DNA from: Avena insularis
Taxonomy: Eukaryota; Streptophyta; Magnoliopsida; Poales; Poaceae
Length of the DNA stretch: 64,000 nt
Assembly: GCA_023614405.1 (NCBI GenBank)
Contig: CM042694.1
Span: forward strand, 475,947,392-476,011,391
Direction: 5' to 3'
The position numbers and the translations under genes were made by a program. Positions 46,801 through 58,401 of this stretch are shown here, piece after piece. A model generated the notes under the pieces. The model searched no databases. It saw only the letters and a list, made by a program, of their open reading frames with translations, and was not told where the DNA came from. Numbering within the stretch: position 1 is the first letter of the stretch; each line of letters starts with the position of its first letter.

Positions 46801-48299
46801 ATCGTGCAGACAATCACATAATGGTAGATCATGCAGAATGCTCGATCCAAGCTTGAGAATCGTCCTCCGCAAATCTAATGTCATCGTCTCTACAAATCGT
46901 GTGCTTCATCCTGTTTTCAGATTCCTCTGGGAATCTAATGTCAGCATCTCCTAAATGAACAATGGAAATAACACGTTAGATATATATAGGAAAACACCGT
47001 CTGTTTAATTGAACGATAAACAACTTATTACTACTACTGTACTACTTCATGGTAGTCGTTGATTGCTCACACGACGATGGGTGCGTGCGTGCAGGGTCGA
47101 GGAGCTCGAGGGTGGTGTGCGCGCTGAGCAAGGCGCAGCTGCAGGACGGCTACGTGGCCTACCCGTGGGAGAAGAAGATGAGGGAGATACTGCCCGTGCC
47201 CAGCTCCAGCAGCTTCCTCTCCATCCTCGTCCTCCCCACGGCGCTCGACCGCGCCAACTCCCGCTACAACTCCGTCGACGACACGCTGGCCCGCGCCAAC
47301 GCCTGGTTCCTCGCCTCGCAGGCCTCTGGGGTGCCCATCGCCTTCCTCAACGTCCAGACCGAAGCCCTCCTCACCAAGGTTCTTAGCTAGCGATCGAGCT
47401 TGCTTTGGTGTGATGTGGTGTGTCGGCGCTTTTTTTTTCCTGAACGTGCATGTCGTTGCGTGGTGCAGATCTCCGGCGACATGGCCTCGGCGACGGTCAA
47501 CTCGGGGTCGCTGGCCGACCTCCCGAACCTCGCCAACGCGAGCCTGTACGGGTTCGAGGACTATCACGGCGTGGACATCGGCGTGGTGAAGGCTGTGCGC
47601 ATCTGGTTCACCGCGGCCGCCGGAGAAATGCCCGTGGAGATCATCCTCGAGGAGGGCGACACCAAGCTCGGCTTCGCCATCAGCCGCACCGAAGAGGTAC
47701 GTGCATACGCCCGGCGCCCTCGATCAGCACGCGACGTACTTGCTTGCTGCCACGTACGGATACTTCCAGTTTAGTACGAGCACGTCTAAACCACTGCTGG
47801 GAAAACGCAGGGTTTCCTCTACATCTCGTCTGTCATGGAAGACGACGACGACCTGCCGGCGCCGTCGACGCGGTCTGGCATCCGCGACCTCTACCGGGAG
47901 GCGAAACGCGCCTCCAAGCTGCTGGTCATCTCCAGGGTGTCGTGCCGCAAGGTCCTGCCGTGGATGGTGTCCACCTCCGGCGCCATCCGGTGCTTCGACA
48001 CCGTCTCGGTCAGCCAGAAGCTGTCCCTGCACCGGCACGCCCTGCGCCCCATCCTGCTCCACGTGCTCATGTGGGACGTCACCACCGGCGCGCCGGCCCG
48101 CCCCCAAGGGGAGCCACCGTGCCCGACGCCGCAGCCGTCCCCGGCCTTCGCCGAGGTGCTGCGGCAGAACTCGTTCGCCTGGGTCGATGACCAGCCGGTG
48201 CAGGCGGAAGGCGAGCCGGGGCTCCTTCAGGGGAGGGACACCGCAGGGGATTCCTCCTTCAGATTCCACAATTTCTCGCTGCCCAATAACTGGGTCTGA
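43890..48299 (+). CDS. Gene 1: plant protein of unknown function, 4 exons, 511 aa
   Basis: Exons 43,890-44,424, 47,095-47,378, 47,469-47,696 and 47,811-48,299 join without a stop and with consistent phases (1, 0, 0). All introns are GT-AG. The start ATG gives MPMDSGRKQGVVAIECVAGG; the stop is TGA at 48,297. Residues 1-180 are GC-rich in sequence and include a Thr/Gly/Ala-rich linker, then HYVLRSIRDPNYAVGLVDRM. Exon 2 has YPWEKKMREILPVPSSSSFL and ARANAWFLASQASGVPIAFL. Across exons 3/4 (about 327-365), PVEIILEEGDTKLGFAISRT and GFLYISSVMEDDD resemble a PDZ-type fold (LGF then a YISSV strand). No signal peptide or clear membrane segment is seen. I do not recognise the family name; the even conservation of frames argues for a real host gene. 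It ends tail-to-tail with gene 2. Confidence 0.85.
44425..47094 (+). other. Intron 1 of gene 1 (2.67 kb)
   Basis: Donor CGAG|GTAAAC and acceptor GTGCAG|GG. The interior is AT-rich after 45,200, and its open frames on both strands (for example 45,785-46,200) show no domain. I saw no clear transposon ends in it. Confidence 0.7.
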
Positions 48300-48829
48300 T
48301 GAACGCTAGCAGCACAATCAGGGCATCTCACTACTGCTGTCCTGCAGCAACTTGGCTACTGTACATATTTACATCTCGATTAGTCGGTGTGTGATGAGAA
48401 AGAACACTTTGTAGTACGACAACAGCTTATTCCGCAGAGTGGAGCATAGTTTTGACCCGTAAAATAGTGTTAAATTTGATGTTTCGGTTCTAAACACGGC
48501 ACACTACTATGTACAAAATGGATTGCATGGTTGATGCTAGTAAGACAGCAAGGCCGATATCACTCTCAGAACGCTTCCTTTCACAGTTAACAATATTATT
48601 TAATTATCACAAGTACTAACATCAGTTTAGTACTACACAAGAACATCCATCCATCCATCCAACTATATCTTAACATAGACATAGAAGGGTTGCCTAGGGA
48701 ATCATCCGAGGCAACCTCAGTCTGTGAGCAACGGGGACTGAAGATACAAGTATCAACTATCAACTAGAACCACCGCATTTCGCGTTCTGACCATATATGA
48801 GTCACCGGATCAATCGGCAGCCTACACAC
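48300..48829. other. Short interval between convergent gene ends
   Basis: 530 bp between the stop of gene 1 (plus) and the stop of gene 2 (minus). It must hold both 3' UTRs and contains a short (CATC)n tract at about 48,645-48,662. No separate gene is seen. Confidence 0.7.
48645..48662. repeat. (CATC)n microsatellite
   Basis: Four to five CATC units in the shared 3' interval of genes 1 and 2. Confidence 0.8.
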
Positions 48830-50920
48830 CTAGAGTGCAACCTTCCCTTTCAGATTAATCGCTGAGAGCTCTTGCTCGACATACTCCCCTGCAGATATTG
48901 GCGGGTAATTAGGAGCATTGGTTGCTTCAGCAAAGTGGCCCAGTGGTTTAAGTGTCGCATCGGAAGCAATGTGCGAGAATAGCTGTTTAGACAGAGACAT
49001 AATAGGTTAGTTAATAGCTCGCTGGCAAGCAAGATTCTTTAAGGTCAGCAAACATATTATGCGACTTGAGAGCACTTACTGTTGACGATACCCTCCACAG
49101 GCTTCGATTTTGCTCTTTAGCTAATGCTATAGCCTCTAATGTTCTCTTGGTCACCACTACCTCATGCATTCCAGCTAAACACTCACCACCAGTAAGCCAT
49201 TCCAACTGTACAGAAAAGAACGAATAAAAAATAGTAAGGTGTATCCCTTTTAGATCCTTACACATGAGTGTTTGATATTAAAAGAAAGACTCGGATACGG
49301 CACTAGAGTGTGATTACTTATGATGACAAGATCAACCATTTCAGAAAAAGTAGTACTTGCATGTCAGAAAAAAATACTGAAGACATGTCATAAAACTGAT
49401 AGCTGACCCTTACAACCAATATGAATAAGTATATCCCTTCGCCATCCCATGAGTGTAGATCAATTTAAAATGTATCCAGTATACAGTGAAAATGGCAAGG
49501 CTAACCTGTTTCCCTGACTGAATGAGAAGACAGCCAACAGGGACCTTCACGTCCATCTTTTTACCATTTCTTAACCAAATGTTCAGGCCTGGAAATCTAC
49601 TTCGGCCATGTATGGTCAAGAAATTAAGATCATAATGGAACCCAGCAAAGACAGTGCCCTCAGAACCATGGCGCTCCATATCACTTCCAGTTGGTGCTAG
49701 GAGGTGCGGCCCCTATTCACACACAAGAATAATTGAGCAATGTCAATAAGATGATTAGAGAACTTCAACATGAACAATACGTCTTTTCTTAGGAAAAAAT
49801 GAATATACTTCTAAGTGCTGAAAACGTTGAATTGTGCGACTGAGAAAGCGAAAGATTCTGCACCAGGCCTCTGAACCCACTAAGGCATTCAAATTTACTA
49901 TAAGCTGAGACTTGCATTATTTGAAGAACATGTATTTCAGAAAATCTTACAACGTGTGCAGAGAATTAAAACAATACCTCCTTCATCAAAGAGGTGAATG
50001 CATCCTTTGACAGGCCAAATCCAATCGCAGCCATCTCAGCAACAACCTAGGGAAAAGTGTGATCGAATAATTTGTGAATGTTGTATAATATGAGTTATCA
50101 TATATAAACTGCAGGAAACATCAATCTGGAAGAAGTGTGTGCATCGTATATTTACCTCAATCGCAGAAATCATTTTTGCACCCCAGGAATCCATTGTCTC
50201 TTTCCACTCCGGTAATCCATCGGGAATAACAGGTTCTGAGTTCAGTTCCTACACAAAAATTACTCGGAATTCAGCATATGCCACGGGAAAATGGCCAGGA
50301 GAATTCGTTCAGACTTTGACACCAAAACGAAGGGAAAAAATGTAGAAATGACAACCTTAAAGCGGGTATTGGATGGGCGAGGGCCCACCCTCCACATGTA
50401 CCGCCACTTTGGGTCTGGTCCCTTAGGTGTAGCTGGCTGGAACTCATCAGGCATACTCTTAATCCTCTCTTGCATCTCCCCGTCGACAAGGCTACGAGGT
50501 ACCTCCACACCTTCCGGTGTCACGCCGACCTTATCATTGAAAACAAAATCAAAATTCATTACTCCGGAAATCCTACACTGCGATCCCGCCTAATCGGAGT
50601 ACCAAATTCGCCGGGGAAGCAAAACGGTGAGGAGGCTACTACTACATCAAACCCGTCCATTTTACCTGGTAGTGGAGGTGAGGGCGCTCCTGGAGGCGCT
50701 TGGATTCGGCGGATCGAGCGAAGTAGCTCTCGACGACGTCGAGGAAGCGGTCGTTGTCGGCGGCGGAGCAGCGGGGGTCCTTCACCAGCAGCGCCCCCGT
50801 GTCGCGGAGACTGCCGCTCACCGTGGCGCAGAGCGCGCGCACCGCCTCCTCCGCGTCCGCCGGCGCCGCGTCGCCGGCGATTTGCAGGTACGGCGCGAGA
50901 TCCACCACCGGGAGGTCCAT
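48830..50920 (-). CDS. Gene 2: 2-oxoglutarate/Fe(II) dioxygenase-like protein, 7 exons, 358 aa
   Basis: Exons on the minus strand: 50,920-50,666, 50,529-50,356, 50,248-50,156, 50,046-49,978, 49,712-49,506, 49,205-49,080 and 48,982-48,830. All introns are GT-AG and phase 0, and the joined frame is open. It starts MDLPVVDLAPYLQIAGDAAP, the usual N-terminal segment of isopenicillin-N-synthase-type oxygenases, and ends INLKGKVAL. In the C-terminal jelly-roll, FHYD gives the HxD pair His223/Asp225. GMHEVV supplies the distal His280, and WRVSST (Arg304, Ser306) is a candidate 2-oxoglutarate-binding RxS. The metal triad thus looks complete. It lacks the close HRV spacing of the hormone-metabolism dioxygenases, so the substrate cannot be named. 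It is probably soluble, as no targeting signal is seen. Confidence 0.9.
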
Positions 50921-51244
50921 GGGCTGCGCGGCGGCGGGAGAGTCGAGAGTTAAATTCGCTGCCGCGTGTAAGAATCCGGGGAATGTGGGGTGGGGGATCG
51001 GATCGTGGAACCCGCACTGGTTTTGTGTCAGGGGCTATAAAGTAACTGTGGAACAGCGGGCGAGAGAGAAATGTTGCGTGAAGGAAGGGAACCAAGAGGA
51101 GGGAGAGTCTGAGCCGGAACGACATACCGGGTGCGCACGAAACCGGTCTGGATAGAGATTCGGCACTGCTGGCTGAAGTGGAGTCACACACGCAACGGAA
51201 AAGCGGCGAAGAAGCGCCTGCGCGGGGCGCGTTTGGTACCAGTC
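50921..51244 (-). promoter_or_regulatory. 5' flank of gene 2
   Basis: About 320 bp between the gene 2 start codon and a TIR element. The minus strand has an AC(T)TTATAG box near 51,030. It would hold promoter and 5' UTR. The proximity of the transposon (51,248) leaves little room for a longer native promoter. Confidence 0.35.
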
Positions 51245-51247
51245 TCA

Positions 51248-52307
51248 GGGTGTGTTTGGTTGAGCTGTAGATTCCTGAAAATCAGCTGTGGGAAATCTGC
51301 TGCGAGAAAGCTTGTCAGAACTGATAATCGTGAAAATTTGGAAGTTGTTTGGTTGTATCAACTGTCAGCTGTAGATTCGATAGGAAATTTATATGATGCC
51401 CTTGATGACCTAAGATATTATTTATATGCTAATTGATTGCTACTCTAGGATTTGTAGACGGGTATACATGCAAATGACCATTTTGGGAAGGAAAATTTTT
51501 ATATCCTACACAAAATACATATTGACTGCACCAAAGACATACGATTTACAACACGATGTTCGCCATACATAACTACCTAACTCGTCCTTGCAAGAAACAA
51601 AGCATTAGCTATCTATCATGAAAGATATTCGTGGTAATCTCGTTCTATCATGAAAGATATTATAGAATATAAGCATGTATCTCCCACAAGCATTTTCACA
51701 AACATATTATAAGCAGCTCCAAATGATGTTCTAGAGATGGAAAGGAGGGGAGAGAAGAGAGGTAGCTATACCTGCAGGCGGCGTGGGTAGACCTCAAGAA
51801 AGCGGCGCTGGTCGACTCTGTGGCGGACGACATTCTTGAGGTCGCGGCCCCTAGAGCTGGAAGTAGCGGCGGTACGAGGTCCGTGCCATGGAGGAGGCGG
51901 CGGGTTGTGCGTTGGTGCAGTGAAGGAGGCGGAAAGGCGGCAATAACTGGGTTGGCTCGCTTTCTATCCGGTGAGCACGGAAACCACGTAAGAAGAGCAA
52001 CAGTCGAACTCTGGCTCCCATCTCCTCTGCATGGTACAGTTGGGGAGAAAGGACTCGTAAGTGAGGGAGTCGTGGTGGGAGAAAATAGAAACCCAACCGC
52101 TTCATTTTTCACTACGGATGGCATGGTGGGTAAATTTCGAGTTTCGGGTCGGACGTAACGCAGTTGAAATCTGGGGTACAGTAACTTCCAGCTTTACCGC
52201 CAAAATCTGGTGCGTTTCTAAAATCTATATTGGCTGGATACCTCTTTGGTTCAGATTTCAGCTGTTAAGTAGTGAATCTGGACGTGGAATCTCAACCAAA
52301 CACAGCC
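51248..52307. mobile_element. Non-autonomous PIF/Harbinger-like element (1.06 kb)
   Basis: Left end GGGTGTGTTTGGTTGAG and right end CTCAACCAAACACAGCC form inverted repeats. TCA on both sides (51,245-51,247 and 52,308-52,310) is a 3-bp TSD. The TGTTTGGTT-type end is common in grass Tourist/Harbinger elements. The open frames at 51,696-52,158 on both strands show no transposase motif. Confidence 0.7.
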
Positions 52308-52310
52308 TCA

Positions 52311-52655
52311 AGTTTGGAGGCTGGTTGTGGCTAAAGTATCTAGGCTTGTCTCAGCGAAAACGATCTTTGGATCAAGTTCTTAACTTTGTTTGGTTGACTG
52401 TACGGTTTTTTTTTACACTTACGGTTCCTTTTGTCCTATATGGACATAGGAGTGTCGACTATTTGGTCGGCGGCACTTGATTTGGTTCCACGTAATTAAC
52501 AATTAATAGTCACGTGTAAACAACCATTATTTTCTTAAATAGAGATGGATATGGCGATACCGCGGCTAGCGACGAAGGTGGAAGAGATAGCGAGCCGTCG
52601 CCAAGCTACAAACGGGGTTGACGCGACTATCCATGGCGTCATCTGGCGACGTCCT
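52311..52655. other. Interval between two TIR elements, possible old coding remnant
   Basis: The part from 52,545 is GC-richer. If the element at 52,659-53,283 is removed, it joins sequence (53,287-53,457) that translates in one frame to RFLIDSFRMQSDDLGINVLV and ending FLHFSEEKQTQLSF. This looks like an interrupted relic of a repeat-associated or retro-type protein gene. I cannot name it. Confidence 0.3.
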
Positions 52656-52658
52656 CTA

Positions 52659-53283
52659 GGGGTTGTTTGGTTCAGTGGCTATCCAATGGATGACAAGGGA
52701 TATCCATTTTTTTATGGTTATCCAATGTTTAGTTTAGAGGGTGAAGGGAATATGGATAACCACTTTTGGCTCAAAATGATGGTTGAGTATATCCCACAAA
52801 AAGAGTTGGATGAGCTCAACCACTTTTGGATAGCTCCTGCGAAGCGTTTTCTTGTCCGTTCACCCTTCATCTCGAGAGAAAATAACCATCTTTTCTCGCC
52901 AATGGGGCTCGACAGGGAGCGGCAACGCGGGCGGCCATAGCGTAGGCCGCCGAACAGAGCGGGTGTTCGAATGCTCACGCGGACGTAGGTCGCCGGGCAG
53001 AGTGGGCAGGCAGAGGGGGCAAAGGCAGACAGGTCGACACGAGGCGACATGGGCAAAAGGGTGGCGAGCTGCCGGCGGTCGTGGCCGCTGCTAGAGAAGT
53101 GGTCAGATGAAGAAGACAAGGAGAAAGAGGGAAAATGAAAAAAAGAACACAATTTTGCCCGTAGATTTTCTATCACTAACCACTTTTTATTCCACTTTAG
53201 CCAAACAGAAAAATGCCTACTCCTAACCAGCTGGTTGGGGATATCCTCATCCCCTAAATGATATCCTCTAAACCAAACAACCC
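52659..53283. mobile_element. Small TIR element (625 bp)
   Basis: Ends GGGGTTGTTTGGTT and AACCAAACAACCC, with CTA on each side (52,656-52,658 and 53,284-53,286). Subterminal GGATATCC-type blocks also mirror each other. It is non-coding; the open frames inside are compositional. Harbinger/Tourist-like by ends and 3-bp TSD. Confidence 0.65.
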
Positions 53284-53457
53284 CTAGGTTTCTCATCGAC
53301 TCCTTCAGGATGCAGTCCGACGATCTTGGTATTAACGTGCTTGTGCTCCTTATGCCGTCATCGTCGTCCTTTATCAACGTCTTCCCCGGTAAGGACGCAG
53401 CCATGTCGGCCTGGTTCCTGCACTTCTCCGAGGAGAAACAGACTCAGTTGTCGTTTT

Positions 53458-54823
53458 GAGGAACATTCTCTAGTTCTTCGTCGTCAGAGATCACACCAGC
53501 AAGAAGATCATGGTAGTCGGTGACGTGACACCGCTTGGCTGCGATGACCCAACACACCACTGCATGTTGTAATGCGTAGGTCGTTGGCATAATACTCACA
53601 GAACACCGTTCCACAAATATTACACCTATGAGAGTATAAGATAAACATCATAGGGTCAAGGTATAACTATATTATTCATTTAATAGATCTTCATAGAAGA
53701 TCCTTAGAACCTCCATGACACAATGAGCTCATCATGTAAGTTCCTATTCAAGCCAACATCCACAAGAAGTAGCTTGTAGACTAGTCTAGCATTACATCTA
53801 CCTCTAGGCCTATCTCGATAACTAAAGGTTAGCTATATGCAATGATAGCATTCTCGAATGGTATAGTTCCTATCTTTGGAAATTGACCCCCCTCTGTGTT
53901 TAACTTGATCTCTACCATCTCTGTTTGAAGTATCTGACACCGTTGACTACTTTGCTCATTGGTTCCCTGTAGTGGTCCTTCTTTTTCGCCATCTTGGTTT
54001 GGGATGTCGTTAACTACTTACTGATAGTCTGCAAGAGCATATGTTCGTCAAAGCACGTTTTCGTGGAAGTATTATTTCTAGTTTTTATATCGATCCCAAC
54101 AAAGAGATTAGGAAAGTGTTTGTGTGCGGTGTTTCTGTCGCACTCAAGGTGTCACTAGTCTTGAGGGAATTGACTGCAAGAATTGAGATGGAAATAGGTG
54201 AGTGTGAATGAATGAGATTTGACTATTGAACGGTATTTAAAGTAAAGAACATAAAAGTAAATTGGAGTTTTCTGCAGATGAAAGACTGGGCGTAGAGAGA
54301 TACGTTTCATGATGATAATGAATGTGCCAAATGGAATAAATGATATAAATGATTATAGTACTTCTTATTAGTATGCAAGTAGCCGAGTAACTCGTGTGAT
54401 AATCAAGAATCCTTTGGGTAGATTTGCGTGATTCCAATGATCCTTCTGCCTGCTACCATAGGCATAGTCGGCACATCAATTAAGGTCATGAGACATGAAC
54501 AAGGCTTTAAACATAATGGTTCCTCATTTATCTTTGAGTTATACTAGCTCCTCTTTCATATCGGTTGTGTCACTCGGGAGGGACGTCGATTCACTGGCAA
54601 ACAAGTTCATATCTATAAGATCTCGGGATCATGTTGTTTGGGACCTTAAGTTAGACAACAAGAATTAGTCACGCATAGATAACCATTCTCACACACAATA
54701 ATCACAACGATAATCACACATGGATAAAAAATATAATAGGCACGTTGCATCTCACCAATGCCCTACATCTCTCACGCCTATGGGGATTTACTCGCACATG
54801 AGAGGAGAATAGCACAATGATAT
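53458..54823. other. AT-rich spacer, no gene seen
   Basis: Nothing coding and no clear repeat ends on either strand up to the LTR of element E. Confidence 0.45.
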
Positions 54824-55312
54824 TGACATAGGTATACCCTACAGGTACTCGATCTTGGCGTATATGGGATGAATATGGCGGAAGCCCATGGCGTTGACAA
54901 GGCCCAAATGGAGAACTCGGGTAACCTACGGACTCTCAATTGCTTGTGGAATAAGGAGAAGCTAAAGATAGAAAGTTTAAAGGAAAAACCCTAATCTGTA
55001 ACCGACTCGACTTGCTACCTGAGACCTGGCCTATCTATATAAAGGCCAGGAGGGGGCGGCGAGGAGGACACACGCAACCCTAGTTTTCGCAACTCTCGCC
55101 AGATTGCATCTGCGCACCATTGTAATCCTCAATTCCTTCAATAATTCCACGAGCAGACAAGTAGGAGTAGGGACCTCTACAAGGCCTGAACCCGGGTAAA
55201 TCTTCGAGTCCCCGGTGTGCTTGTTTGCTAGCCGATAGATGTCTCCAGCGCTCCCTCCTTCTCCAAAACCCAAGTCCATAACAATGGGCATTGATGAGTT
55301 AAACCCTCATCA
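54824..55312 (+). repeat. 5' LTR of element E
   Basis: The 3' edge (ACCCTCATCA at 55,312) is fixed by the PBS that follows. The 5' edge TGACATAGGTATACCC at 54,824 is a guess from LTR-like TG and size (489 bp). The last 21 bp contain TGATGAG...CTCATCA, a 7-bp inverted repeat at the LTR end. Confidence 0.5.
55036..55043 (+). promoter_or_regulatory. TATA box of element E LTR
   Basis: TATATAAA within CCTATCTATATAAAGGCCAG. Confidence 0.55.
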
Positions 55313-55313
55313 A

Positions 55314-55331
55314 TTGGCGCCGTCTGTGGGA
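55314..55331 (+). other. Primer-binding site of element E
   Basis: ATTGGCGCCGTCTGTGGGAA follows the LTR by one base; TTGGCGCCGTCTGTGGGAA is a frequent PBS of grass Gypsy elements. Confidence 0.75.
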
Positions 55332-58300
55332 ATTGGGAGTGCTGATGTTGCGGCTTCTTCGGCCCCATCAACTGCGATCTACAACTCTGCAATAGCGGAG
55401 ATTCGCCAGCTCTTCGGCGCGTTCGACTTCACCGTCCACACGCCGGTCACTCGCCCGGCTTTCGAGTCCGTGGGTGATGGGATCAGTTTGGCAATCGGGA
55501 GCTTCCGCTTCCAAGTTGGTCAGGTGGGCACGCTTCGCATGCCTGACCAGCCGACAACACCATCGATTGCTTCGGCATCGTGGTTCCCTCTGCCGATCGG
55601 CACCCTCAGTGAGCTCAATGCCTCGACAACAGTTGAGAATACAGACAGCGACAGTAGTCGCGAATCTGATCTGGGCGATCTGGCAACTGAAGATGGAGCC
55701 TACGGTTCCGGATCTGAAAGTTGTGGGATCAGCAGCTTCCCCAACCACTTCATGTGCGCCGTCATCAATGCGGGCGACTCCTCCGCCAATCGCGATAACA
55801 CGGGCAACGGTAGCCATGGATCCGACCCGCCAAACGACGGCATACCCAATGGTGGACCACCGCCAAACGATGGCCCCACTAACAGCGCCCCCGTCAACAA
55901 CGGAGGGGCAGTCAAACCTCCAACTATGATAAATGAGCAAACTGGCGAACGCGTCGTGATCAGGCTCAATGACCTCGAGTGGGCTCGTTGCCGAGAAGCC
56001 CTACGAGGCCACCCTCTACCCTTCAGCTCCCTGCAAGAACTGCTGATGGGCTACCATTGGCTCCTGAAAGAGGAATACAAGTGCCAGCTACAAACAATCG
56101 CGCAACTCGAGGCATGTAAAAAGGCGGCTGATGAGTCAAGCCTCCGACGAGCTGGGCTCTCCTCCCATGGAGGATCCTCCTCCAAGTGCAACAAGTACAT
56201 CGCCAACAAGAGGCGATCTCGACTCGCCCACCTCACTAAACAAGAACATGTAGAAGCCGCCAAAGTCCCCGACTTCGGCTCCATGACGGTGGATACGCGT
56301 GGCAACATGCTCCCAAAAACACCGCAAGCTGCGGTAACGGCGGCCACCATGTACCTCCTCAACAACCAGCCGCCAGCTGGAGACCCTCGAGCTGTCATGC
56401 ACCGATCTATGATCGCAGGCTTGAGGTTAATCGAGGTCGCCCTCGACAAAGAGTCGACACCAGAACCGAAGAAAGGCAAGGCTCTAGCAAAACGCTACTC
56501 CGCGCCTTCATCTAGCGATGACAGTCACGATCTGTCTCGACGTCGCCGCTCCCGGCAACACGACCACGACTACGATGCGCGCGATGACCTCACACGGTGC
56601 AAGATCGACAAATCAAGGGCGCGACATGCCTGATCGACTGACTCAGAAGACGAAGATGTGGAGCTCTGTGGTGCTAGATGCTTCAGCAGGGCCATCAGGC
56701 AAAAGCGAATGCCCAAGGGGTTTAAGCTCCCATCAGAGAACCCGAAGTTTGACGGTTTGCAGGACCCAAAAATCTGGTTAGAGGACCATATCTCCTCCGT
56801 CAGGCTCCATGGCGGAAGTCAAAGCACGGCTATGCAATGCCTGCAGCTACAGCTACAGGGCGCCGCCCGAGCATGGCTCAACAACCTCCACGCGGATCCA
56901 TTCGCAGTTGGGAAGAGCTGGTCTATAGCTTTGTGCACAACTTCAAGGGCACCTTCAAAAGGCCCGCGTCAATCGAAGAGCTGAGGTGCTGCTCACAAAG
57001 ATCGGGCAAATCACTACGCTCGTACATCCAGAGGTGGTCCATCATCAAGAACTCCGCAGAAAACATCTCGGAGGACCGCGCAATCGACGCATTCAATGTC
57101 GGCGTTCGCCGCATAGAGCTCAGGGAGGAGCTGGGCCGCTCGAAGCCCAAGACCATCGACCACCTGATGGAAATTGCAAATCGATGGGAGGATGGAGAAG
57201 ATTCGGTGAAGAATCGCGTTCACTCCAACGAGGAAGCAGAACTCGAGCGCATACGCGACCACCGAAGCAAACATCGAATGCGCGTCTACGATGACCGCGA
57301 TGACGTCAACATGGTCGCAGCCGGCTATGCCGACAGACGCGACGACAACCACAATAGCGGCTACTGCAGCGGTGGATACTGCGACTCCGGGAAAACCACG
57401 CAATTATGGCAGCACCGCACTCGCGATGAAGCGCCCGCCGTGTCCATTGAAGACAAACTGTCCGGGCCATGCACCGTGCACTTCTACATCGACAAGCATG
57501 ACGGCAAAAAGAAATCCAGCCACCTCCTCAAAGACTGCCGCAAGTTCCTCAAACTCCATGAGGGCCTGGCTCGGGTGAATCGCGACGCAGTCAATAGGGG
57601 CTACAAAGCCGTCCCAGGCGCTGTGGCACATGGAGCTCATCCACCACCACCTGGACCACCGCCAAACGCAGCTACACCCGACCAGCATCACGAAGGCGAG
57701 TCGTACCCACGGGCCATGGGCACCATGATGATCCAAAAGGGTCGCCCCTCCAACCGGGTGCAAAAGGCCATCACTCGCCAAGTCAATCTGGTGACAAACT
57801 CGCCACCATCTATCACTGAGTACATCAGTGGAAGTGATTCCTGCATCACCTTCGACAAGCGCGACCATCCGCGCCAAGTACCTCGTCCAGGCCACTGTCC
57901 CCTCGTACTCGAGGCACAAATTGGAGGCTTCGACATGAGCCACATCTTCATGGACAGCGGAAGCGGCATCAACCTTATGTTCGCAACTACCTTGCGAGCA
58001 ATGAGGATCCCTCTGACTTGCTTAGAGGCCTTAGACACAACATTCCACGACATCGTCCCAGGCAAGGGCGTATATCCCCTTGGCAAAATCAACCTCGACG
58101 TCATCTTTGGCACGCCGAAAAACTTTCGGCGCGAGCGCATCGACTTCGATGTCGTCGACTGGGCCTCACAGTACCACTGCATCCTCGGAAGTGTCGCGTT
58201 CGCTAGGTTCATGGCAGTGCCGCACTACGCCTATCTGCAGATGAAAATGCCAGGCCCTAATGGCGTCATCACAATCAACGGGAGCTTCGAGAAGTCCGAC

Positions 58301-58399
58301 AGTTGCGACAGGGAATTCAACAGAATTTCCCAGTCCTTCGGCATGCAGGAAGAACTTGCGAGACTAAAGGAATCGACAAACAACAGTCTGCCCCCCTGA
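55332..58399 (+). pseudogene. gag-protease of element E
   Basis: The frame is open from an ATG inside the LTR (55,239) across the PBS. The first Met after the PBS in this frame is at 55,539 (MPDQPTTPS). A long N-terminal extension (acidic, then Pro/Asn/Gly-rich with NDGIPNGGPPPNDGP) and charged RRRRSRQHDHDYDARDDL precede a TGA at 56,631. Capsid follows (PKFDGLQDPKIWLEDHISSV), with a frameshift near 56,910 to SWEELVYSFVHNFKGTFKRP. It then runs through a decayed zinc-binding region (CTVHFYIDKHDGKKKSSHLL) to the protease, whose active site reads FMDSGSGINL, and to the flap-end region FMAVPHYAYLQMKMPGPNGV. Gag-protease would build and mature the particle. It ends at TGA 58,397. Confidence 0.85.
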
Positions 58400-58401
58400 G
58401 C

